NCBI GenBank assembly: GCA_943329105.2
Contig: CALQCP020000111.1
Span: forward strand, 1 to 7,345
Direction: 5' to 3'
Length of the DNA stretch: 7,345 nt
Source of the DNA: Chitinophaga pinensis
GTDB lineage: Bacteria > Planctomycetota > Phycisphaerae > Phycisphaerales > SM1A02
The translations under genes were made by a program, and so were the position numbers. This document shows positions 1-4,589 of this stretch, one piece after another (position 1 is the first letter of the stretch; each line of letters begins with the position of its first letter). Under the pieces are notes generated by a model that saw nothing but the letters and a program-made list of their open reading frames with translations, did no database searches and was not told the DNA's origin.

Positions 1-171
1 AAGCTGCCAGCCGGTATCACCGCCGTGTCCGATGCGGACGCTGCTGTGATCCGCGTTCAGATCGTCAAGGAAGAGGCTGCTGCAGTCGGCGAAGCCGCTG
101 CCGTGGATTCCAAGACCGGAACGCCGGAAGTGCTCACCGCCAAGAAGGAAGAGGGCGACGCGAAGAAGTAA
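1..171 (+). CDS. rplY: Ribosomal protein L25/CTC family, C-terminal fragment (5' end outside window)
   Basis: Only the last 56 codons are in the window, in frame 1 and ending in TAA. The fragment opens KLPAGITAVSDADAAVIRVQ, which matches the end of the CTC-type C-terminal beta domain of L25 (usual pattern: LPEGV, a short turn with Asp residues, then a V-x-V strand). L25 binds 5S rRNA in the large ribosomal subunit; the longer CTC form carries this extra C-terminal domain. After the domain comes an Ala/Glu/Lys-rich low-complexity tail ending in GDAKK, a common feature of CTC proteins. The gene directly downstream on the same strand is pth, and L25/CTC followed by pth is a widespread bacterial gene order, which supports the call. 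The family assignment rests on about 25 conserved residues plus context, so it is probable rather than certain. Confidence 0.8.
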   Translation, partial: KLPAGITAVSDADAAVIRVQIVKEEAAAVGEAAAVDSKTGTPEVLTAKKEEGDAKK

Positions 172-254
172 TCGTGCATATGAAGTTTGCAGAGGCTCAA
201 GACACCGTGTCGCGAGCAGCATGAACACTCCGATACGCCAGCAGCGAGCGAACT

Positions 255-878
255 ATGAAGCTCATCGTCGGACTTGGAAACCCCGGAAGCGAATACGCAG
301 GAACCCGCCACAACGTGGGTTTCAGCGTGATCGATCGCCTTGCCCGACGCTTTGCGCCGGACATGGCACCGAAGTCCAAGTTTGCCGGGCTGGTGACGGA
401 CGCGGAGATCGGTGGCGAGAAGTGCATTCTTCTCAAGCCGACTACGTTCATGAACCTCTCCGGACGCTCGGTCCTGGAGGCGCTGCAGTTCTTCAAGCTC
501 GAAGCTTCCAAGGATCTCTTGGTGATCGTCGATGATCTCGCCCTCCCCTGCGGCTCCATCCGGCTTCGTCCGGACGGCTCAAGTGGCGGGCACAACGGGC
601 TCACCGACATCGGTCTCAAGCTGGGGTCAAACTACTGGGCGCGCTTGCGGATCGGAATCGATCTGCCAGGGCGTATCCCGCAGTCGGACTACGTGCTTGG
701 GAAGTTCTCGCCCGACCAGCAACCGCTGGCGGACGCGTCCATGACGGAGGCCGCGCAAGCAGCTGAAGTGTGGGCGAGCAAGGGACTCCAGGAAGCAATG
801 AATCGTTTCAACACCAAGGCCACGCGTGGCGCGGCCATTGATAGCAACAACAGTCACCCAACGAAGGAAACCACATGA
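255..878 (+). CDS. pth: Peptidyl-tRNA hydrolase
   Basis: This cytoplasmic enzyme hydrolyses the ester bond of peptidyl-tRNAs released early from ribosomes, recycling tRNA. The protein is 207 aa, slightly longer than the usual 185-200. All family landmarks are visible: GLGNPG at residues 6-11, TRHNVG at 17-22 with the catalytic His19, FMN at 65-67, the IVDD strand with Asp93, and GGHNG at 111-115 with Asn114. These correspond to Asn10, His20, Met67, Asn68, Asp93 and Asn114 of the E. coli enzyme. The ATG at 255 is chosen because MKLIVGLGNPG is the standard N-terminus; only a weak GAG-type ribosome site precedes it. An 83-bp gap separates it from the L25/CTC gene. Its TGA overlaps the rpsF start (ATGA). 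The last 20 or so residues are polar and unconserved, ending HPTKETT. Confidence 0.97.
   Translation: MKLIVGLGNPGSEYAGTRHNVGFSVIDRLARRFAPDMAPKSKFAGLVTDAEIGGEKCILLKPTTFMNLSGRSVLEALQFFKLEASKDLLVIVDDLALPCGSIRLRPDGSSGGHNGLTDIGLKLGSNYWARLRIGIDLPGRIPQSDYVLGKFSPDQQPLADASMTEAAQAAEVWASKGLQEAMNRFNTKATRGAAIDSNNSHPTKETT
863..868 (+). promoter_or_regulatory. Ribosome binding site of rpsF, inside the 3' end of pth
   Basis: GAAGGA lies 6 bases before the rpsF ATG and within the last codons of pth. Together with the ATGA stop/start overlap it suggests rpsF is translated from the pth transcript with translational coupling. Confidence 0.6.
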
Positions 879-1273
879 CAACGACAGAGATTCGAAACGG
901 AAAGTACGAGGCTATGTTCCTCTTCCCGCAGGCAGCATCCGCTGACCTGACGGCGGCGATTGACCACATCAAGGAGTGCCTCTCCAAGGGTGAAGCCACC
1001 CTGTGCAGTTTGGTGAAGTGGGACGAGCGTCGACTCGCCTACGACGTCAAGGGCAACAAGCGCGGCGTGTACTTCTTGACGCGCTTCACCGCCGACACCC
1101 GCAAGGTGAAGGAAATCGAGCGCGATTGCCGCCTCAGTGAAAAGATGCTCCGCGCGCTCATCGTTCGTAACGATGAGCTCACCGACGAGCAGATGCAGAA
1201 CGTCGAAGCCGCGCAGCGCACGGCCGACGAGGTCAAGCTCCGCGAGGACGCCCCGGCCACCAGCGAGGAGTGA
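875..1273 (+). CDS. rpsF: Small-subunit ribosomal protein S6
   Basis: S6 is a small-subunit protein that binds 16S rRNA in the platform as a heterodimer with S18. The 132-aa product shows the family pattern: the first beta strand KYEAMFLFP (residues 10-18), the central W49-DERRLAY block (49-56), G64-VYFL in the next strand, and the helix with LSEKMLRALIV (87-97). The last 30 or so residues are an acidic, Glu/Asp/Ala-rich tail ending in ATSEE, as in other long S6 proteins. The ATG at 875 overlaps the pth stop as ATGA and has a good ribosome binding site. In many bacteria the next genes are ssb, rpsR and rplI on the same strand; here a terminator follows and ssb and rplI lie on the opposite strand. 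No S18 gene is in the window. Confidence 0.96.
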   Translation: MTTTEIRNGKYEAMFLFPQAASADLTAAIDHIKECLSKGEATLCSLVKWDERRLAYDVKGNKRGVYFLTRFTADTRKVKEIERDCRLSEKMLRALIVRNDELTDEQMQNVEAAQRTADEVKLREDAPATSEE

Positions 1274-1300
1274 TCCTCCGCTGCTATCCGCAGTGAATTC

Positions 1301-1340
1301 AACAGGCCGCGCATCATGCGATGCGCGGCCTGTTTGTTTA
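1301..1340 (+). terminator. Rho-independent terminator of the L25-pth-rpsF unit
   Basis: A perfect 14-bp GC-rich stem (1301-1314 pairing with 1321-1334, left arm aacaggccgcgcat) closes a 6-base loop and is followed by the T-rich run tgtttgttta. It starts 28 bases after the rpsF stop. On the opposite strand the bases after the stem are not T-rich, so it would be at best a weak terminator for the convergent gene ending at 1380. Confidence 0.88.
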
Positions 1341-1379
1341 TAGATTCGGATGAAATTGCGCGAAGAGCTGCGCGGTCAA

Positions 1380-1895
1380 TCATTCACCGTAGTGATGCAG
1401 GATGTAGCGCGCCACGTAATCCAGAATGCTGAGCGCTTCCGGGATGTCCGGGTTGCTGGTGGCGCCCATCGGTTCAAAGCGCATGCCACGGAAACGTTCT
1501 GCCGCCTCCGCCGCTGGAAGACCATGCTGCAGAACCAAACTGAATGCTCGGCAGAAACCCTGAATGAGACCTGAGAGCGTGGAGCCCTCCTTGCTCATCT
1601 TGATGAAGAGTTCACCCGGGCGCCCATCGGCAAACAGACCAACCGTGAGGTAGCCCTCATGCCCGTTGATTGCGAATTTGTGCGTGACGGAACTGCGAGT
1701 ACTCGGAAGTGTCTCGCGCTTGGAAGCTGCTGCTGTCGTCATGGAGAGGTCGCCTTGCTCGTCCTGAGCGGAAGTCGGCGGAACATCTGAAATGCCAGCC
1801 GCCGCGACCGTACGCGGTGCCGGGGTGGAACTCGCACTGCCGCCATGCGGTGCGCGCTCCACACGTGAATTCAATATCGGCGCTTTGGTGGGCAT
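1380..1895 (-). CDS. Stand-alone NrdJ C-terminal-like (TSCPD-type) domain protein
   Basis: The conserved part lies in the last 110 or so residues: LPSTRSSVTHKF, then GHEGYLTVGLFADGRPGELF, KMSKEGSTLSGL, a helix ending in LVLQHGLP, and RFEP followed by NPDIPEALSILDYVARYI. I recognise this as the domain near the C-terminus of class II (adenosylcobalamin-dependent) ribonucleotide reductase, also encoded separately in split enzymes such as NrdJb. Catalytic barrel, radical-site motifs and the Cys-rich tail are all absent, so this protein cannot reduce ribonucleotides alone. It may partner or regulate a reductase encoded elsewhere, or do something else; function is inferred only from similarity. The start is uncertain. 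The ATG at 1895 gives 171 aa with a Pro/Ala/Ser-rich leader; TTG at 1919 gives 179 aa; ATG at 1742, preceded by AAGG 10 bases upstream, gives a 120-aa protein that is nearly all domain. It lies downstream of rplI on the same strand, beyond the rplI terminator. Confidence 0.72.
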   Translation of the reverse strand: MPTKAPILNSRVERAPHGGSASSTPAPRTVAAAGISDVPPTSAQDEQGDLSMTTAAASKRETLPSTRSSVTHKFAINGHEGYLTVGLFADGRPGELFIKMSKEGSTLSGLIQGFCRAFSLVLQHGLPAAEAAERFRGMRFEPMGATSNPDIPEALSILDYVARYILHHYGE

Positions 1896-1968
1896 CGGTA
1901 CAACGGGTCTCGGTGACAAGTCTCAGAAATTCGTCAAGAGGGACCGGCAGCGCCAACCCACGCACGCC

Positions 1969-2001
1969 AAAGATAACGCGCCACCCGGGTTGGGTGGCGC
2001 G
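1969..2001 (-). terminator. Rho-independent terminator downstream of rplI
   Basis: A perfect 10-bp stem (cgcgccaccc at 1977-1986 pairing with gggtggcgcg at 1992-2001) has a 5-base loop. Read on the minus strand it is followed by TTATCTTT. It begins about 90 bases past the rplI stop and separates rplI from the NrdJ-like gene. No T-run follows on the plus strand. Confidence 0.75.
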
Positions 2002-2090
2002 CTATGGGGTTACTATTTACTCAGATCCTTTCGAATCCGCCCCCACCCGGATGCAAGGGCCCGACCCGGAGGCGAGCATTCAGCGGGCGG

Positions 2091-2684
2091 TTAGTCCTTC
2101 TTGGACTTCTTGCCCTTCTTTGGCGCCTCGGCGGCGGCAGCAGCAGGCTCGTCGGCAGCCGGGGCAGCCTCCTCCTCGTCAGCAGCCTCCGCAGCGGCGG
2201 CCGCTGCAGTGAAGTTCTCAAGGGCGCGGTCTGGGAGGACGTCGATGGTGAGTTCCGTCTTCAGGTCGCGGTCAAGCTGAATCAAGCAGCTGTACTGGCC
2301 GATGCGTCGAATCGGGTTCTGCAGACGAACCGCACGCATGTCAACCAAGAATCCATCAACCACCAACTGATCCGAGATGTCGCGCTGCGTGACGGCGCCG
2401 TACAGGACGCCTTGGTCGTTGACGCTGCGAATGAGCTTGATCGCGGCGCCTTCCATGCGGGCCATGAGAGCCTCGCGCTCCGAACGAAGCTTGGAAAGTT
2501 CAGCCTGCGCCTGTGCGCGGCGGTCCTTCAATGCCTCGATCTTCTCTTGGGTAGGAGCCTCGGCGAAACCGTGCGTCAGCAAGTAATTGCGAGCGAAGCC
2601 GGGCTTCACCTTGACGACGTCTCCAACGAGACCCAGATTTTCGATCGTACGGTTGAGCAGGAGCTCAATCTTCTTTGATGCCAT
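2091..2684 (-). CDS. rplI: Large-subunit ribosomal protein L9
   Basis: L9 binds 23S rRNA near the L1 stalk and helps maintain translational fidelity. The N-terminal RNA-binding domain (residues 1-50) carries the family signature GLVGDVVKVKPGFARNYLL (18-36). A charged connecting helix (about 45-80) follows, then the C-terminal domain (about 80-155) with GVLYGAVTQRDISDQL at 92-107. The protein is 197 aa against a usual 148-150. The excess is a low-complexity tail from about residue 158, first Ala/Glu-rich, then ending in the basic stretch KKGKKSKKD. The ATG at 2684 gives the normal L9 N-terminus and has AAAGGA 7 bases upstream. It follows ssb on the same strand after a 203-bp gap that contains a hairpin, so it may be partly or wholly uncoupled from ssb. 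Confidence 0.96.
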   Translation of the reverse strand: MASKKIELLLNRTIENLGLVGDVVKVKPGFARNYLLTHGFAEAPTQEKIEALKDRRAQAQAELSKLRSEREALMARMEGAAIKLIRSVNDQGVLYGAVTQRDISDQLVVDGFLVDMRAVRLQNPIRRIGQYSCLIQLDRDLKTELTIDVLPDRALENFTAAAAAAEAADEEEAAPAADEPAAAAAEAPKKGKKSKKD

Positions 2685-2691
2685 GACGCTG

Positions 2692-2697
2692 TCCTTT
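2692..2697 (-). promoter_or_regulatory. Ribosome binding site of rplI
   Basis: On the minus strand AAAGGA sits 7 bases before the ATG at 2684, confirming the start. I saw no convincing -35/-10 pair in the 203-bp gap upstream. Confidence 0.6.
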
Positions 2698-2795
2698 TGC
2701 GGCTGTGCCGCGTCAAGTTAGGGCTGCCTCGGGGCCCAACCTTTGGAAAGCAACCGACCGCATAGTCGGAAGCGAGGCGAGCCGCGCATTATGGC

Positions 2796-2840
2796 AGAAA
2801 GACGCCGCCGCGGAAAGCCCCGTAGGGGCCTCCGCGGCGG
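2796..2840 (-). terminator. Hairpin terminator or attenuator between ssb and rplI
   Basis: A two-part hairpin starts about 47 bases past the ssb stop. The outer stem is 10 bp (ccgccgcgga at 2805-2814 with tccgcggcgg at 2831-2840). After a small internal loop an inner 5-bp stem (2817-2821 with 2825-2829) closes on a GTA triloop. On the minus strand the stem is followed by CGTCTTTCT, only moderately T-rich, so termination may be partial and let some ssb transcripts run into rplI. Confidence 0.6.
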
Positions 2841-2887
2841 ACATCGTGGTTCCGATAGCCGTTATGCGCCCACTCGGCGCACTGGGA

Positions 2888-3376
2888 TCAGAAAGGAATT
2901 TCCTCTTCACTCACGTGCTGGTGCGCCGCTCCGCCGCCCTGTGACGAGCCGGCGTTTCCTCCGCGACCACCGCGAGCAGACGAGCCGCCTTCTTCGCTGA
3001 CGTAACGCTCGCCACCGCCGCCACCACCGCCGCCGCTCGCGCCGCCAGCGGTGCCGAGGAACTGGAAGTTCTCAATGACCACGCGCATCTTGGAGCGCTT
3101 GCCACCTTCCTTATCTTCCCAAGTGTCGAGCTTCAGGCGGCCTTCCAGGAATACGGGCTTACCCTTACTCATGTACTGCTTGAGGACTTCAGCCTGCTTG
3201 CCCCACGCTTCGCAGTCGACGAAGGTGGTTTCTTCACGATCTTCGCCTTCCTTGGTGCGGTACTTCCGGTTGACGGCCAATCCGAACTCGCACACCGGCT
3301 GACCGCCGGGCGTGTGCTTGAGTTCCGGATCGCGGGTGAGATTTCCAATCAGCATCACTTTATTGAGATTCGCCAT
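2888..3376 (-). CDS. ssb: Single-stranded DNA-binding protein
   Basis: SSB coats single-stranded DNA during replication, recombination and repair and recruits partner proteins through its C-terminal tip. The 162-aa protein has the usual layout. The OB-fold (residues 1-108) opens MANLNKVMLIGNLTRDPELK and includes FVDCEAWGKQAE (52-63, Trp58), KGKPVFLEGRL and TWEDKEG (Trp86). A disordered Gly/Ser-rich linker (109-152) contains a run of eight glycines. The acidic tip ends SEEEIPF, matching the DDDIPF-type partner-binding tail. The ATG at 3376 is chosen because it gives the conserved N-terminus and has a strong AAGGAG site; the frame stays open 37 codons further to 3487, but that extension is not SSB-like. 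It is the first gene of the minus-strand ssb-rplI block and is divergent from the PEP-CTERM gene. Confidence 0.97.
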   Translation of the reverse strand: MANLNKVMLIGNLTRDPELKHTPGGQPVCEFGLAVNRKYRTKEGEDREETTFVDCEAWGKQAEVLKQYMSKGKPVFLEGRLKLDTWEDKEGGKRSKMRVVIENFQFLGTAGGASGGGGGGGGERYVSEEGGSSARGGRGGNAGSSQGGGAAHQHVSEEEIPF

Positions 3377-3383
3377 CGTGTAG

Positions 3384-3389
3384 CTCCTT
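3384..3389 (-). promoter_or_regulatory. Ribosome binding site that fixes the ssb start
   Basis: AAGGAG on the minus strand, with 7 bases to the ATG at 3376, is the strongest ribosome site seen in the window. It decides the start in favour of MANLNK over the in-frame upstream ATGs. Confidence 0.8.
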
Positions 3390-3552
3390 CTGTGGTTCAG
3401 GGTTCGATTGCACTTCGGATCCTCCGAAGCCATCGCGCCCAGTGCGTCCATGCGTGAGGCGCCGCATGACGCCTCTCCGAACTTCAATCAGTATGGACGC
3501 GCCCGGTGACACATCTATGGGAATGGGAAGTATTTCCTGACCAATCGTAAAG

Positions 3553-3580
3553 ATTATTTGGACCTTGTGGGAATCTGCAA
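3553..3580 (-). promoter_or_regulatory. Candidate sigma70-type promoter for ssb
   Basis: On the minus strand TTGCAG (3580-3575) and AATAAT (3558-3553) are separated by 16 bases, resembling -35 and -10 boxes, in the AT-rich part of the ssb upstream region. Transcription from here would give a leader of about 170 bases. The match is by eye only, and planctomycete promoters are poorly defined. Confidence 0.35.
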
Positions 3581-3718
3581 TTTTCTTTGAATGACAGTGA
3601 CACAGTCCGTGCTTGGTTCTCGCCTACGCAGATGTCACGGCACCCTTACCGCGACCACGTGCACGATTCCCCTCCGGACAGTGCTCACGATCCTCCTTGA
3701 AGGCCTTGGAAACGAACC

Positions 3719-4450
3719 ATGTCGACCAACATTCGAGCCGCTCTCATCGCTGGCACGGCTGCGCTCCTTGCATCAGGCGCCCACGGCGCAGTGGTGACAA
3801 ATTGGACTTTCAACACCGCTGCCAATAGCGCTGACCTTGGCAATGGCGAAATGAACGCCGTCGAGACGAGCGTCCGCACCGTCTCCCTCTCCAAGAAGAA
3901 GCCGCGCAAAGGTGCTACCCAAGTCACCAACCGCGCGCTGGAAGTGTTGAACTTCGACGCACAACTCTCGCGCTCCGGTCATGACGGGATCAGCTTCGTT
4001 GCGGACACCACCGATTTCCAAGACCTTCAGGTCAGCTTCTTGCAGCTCAACGGCGCGCGCTCCAGCGCGTGGGCACAGTTCCAATACTCCGTTGACGGCG
4101 GTGTGACCTTTATCACCACCGGACTGGCCGACGGCGGCAACTACCAAGTTGCAGCGAGCAAGAGTTTCCAGCGCTTTGACTTCGATCTCAGCGGTGCCAC
4201 TGAGGCAAACAACAATGCCGACTTCCAGTTCCGAGTCATGGCGATCCACGCTCCTGACAGGGATACGTTCGTAGCCACCTCGGGCAAGCGCTACGCGGCG
4301 ACCGGTGCCACAGCCACCTGGAAGTTTGACGACCTCACAGTCAACGGTTCGACACTCGCTCCAGCCAATGTAGTTCCAGCACCAGGTGCGATTGCACTGC
4401 TCATGGCCGCGGGAACCATCGCAACGGGCGCACGCCGTCGCAAATCCTGA
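3719..4450 (+). CDS. Exported protein with PEP-CTERM-like sorting signal, function unknown
   Basis: The 243-aa product has an N-terminal signal peptide: short basic start, hydrophobic core AALIAGTAALLASG, likely cleavage after AHG at residue 23. The C-terminus is a tripartite sorting tail: VPAPG at 219-223, a hydrophobic helix (about 224-236), then RRRKS. Such tails are recognised by exosortases, which move the protein through the inner membrane and process it; no exosortase lies nearby. The mature part has no cysteine and looks beta-rich, with motifs such as WTFN (29-32), FQYSVDGGVTF (121-131), FDFDLSG and WKFDDLTVNG, typical of jelly-roll-like extracellular modules, though I cannot name a family. 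A basic cluster, SKKKPRKG (58-65), stands out. The ATG at 3719 is supported by the signal peptide; its ribosome site is weak. A strong terminator follows, so it is monocistronic. Confidence 0.85.
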   Translation: MSTNIRAALIAGTAALLASGAHGAVVTNWTFNTAANSADLGNGEMNAVETSVRTVSLSKKKPRKGATQVTNRALEVLNFDAQLSRSGHDGISFVADTTDFQDLQVSFLQLNGARSSAWAQFQYSVDGGVTFITTGLADGGNYQVAASKSFQRFDFDLSGATEANNNADFQFRVMAIHAPDRDTFVATSGKRYAATGATATWKFDDLTVNGSTLAPANVVPAPGAIALLMAAGTIATGARRRKS

Positions 4451-4488
4451 TCATCCCTGATCACCGTCGAACTCAAACGCTCGACCGC

Positions 4489-4532
4489 CACCGACCGCGT
4501 GCTCCACGCCTGCACGCGGTCGGTGCATTTTT
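4489..4532 (+). terminator. Rho-independent terminator of the PEP-CTERM gene
   Basis: A perfect 13-bp stem (caccgaccgcgtg at 4489-4501 with cacgcggtcggtg at 4513-4525) and an 11-base loop are followed by CA and five Ts (4528-4532). It lies about 40 bases past the stop. On the minus strand no T-run follows, so it would not be a good terminator for the convergent mfd gene. Confidence 0.88.
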
Positions 4533-4589
4533 GAGGCACTGAGCACAAGCCCCCGTACTGTCCGAGACGAAATCCGCGCGGGCGCCCTG

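Larger units (their letters stand above)
3377..3718. other. Divergent intergenic region between ssb and the PEP-CTERM gene
   Basis: This 342-bp stretch holds no gene I can support. Near ssb it contains a perfect 7-bp inverted repeat (cttcgga at 3413-3419 with tccgaag at 3423-3429, 3-base loop) and a 6-bp one (gaggcg at 3456-3461 with cgcctc at 3470-3475). Both would lie in the ssb mRNA leader if transcription starts near 3545. The middle part (about 3510-3600) is clearly more AT-rich than its surroundings and probably carries the promoters for both directions. Only a weak -35/-10 pair (TTGGAC at 3558, TTTTCT at 3581) is seen for the plus-strand gene. Confidence 0.5.

Noticed and set aside
180..224. 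A 14-codon open frame between L25/CTC and pth, possible leader peptide
   Set aside because: There is no clear ribosome site, no attenuator hairpin and no run of a single amino acid; an open frame this short is expected by chance.
1896..1976. TTGACG (minus strand, 1937-1932) as a -35 box for the NrdJ-like gene
   Set aside because: No acceptable -10 box lies 16-18 bases downstream, so I do not call a promoter there.
1709..2212. A 167-codon plus-strand open frame across the NrdJ-like gene and rplI terminator
   Set aside because: It spans a terminator hairpin and two minus-strand genes; its product is Arg/Pro/Gln-rich with no domain.
2004..2678. A 224-codon plus-strand open frame opposite rplI
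   Set aside because: It is antisense to a clear L9 gene with a good ribosome site, and its product has no recognisable motif.
3377..3487. N-terminal extension of ssb by 37 codons
   Set aside because: It is not SSB-like, and the strong AAGGAG site directly precedes the canonical MANLNK start at 3376.
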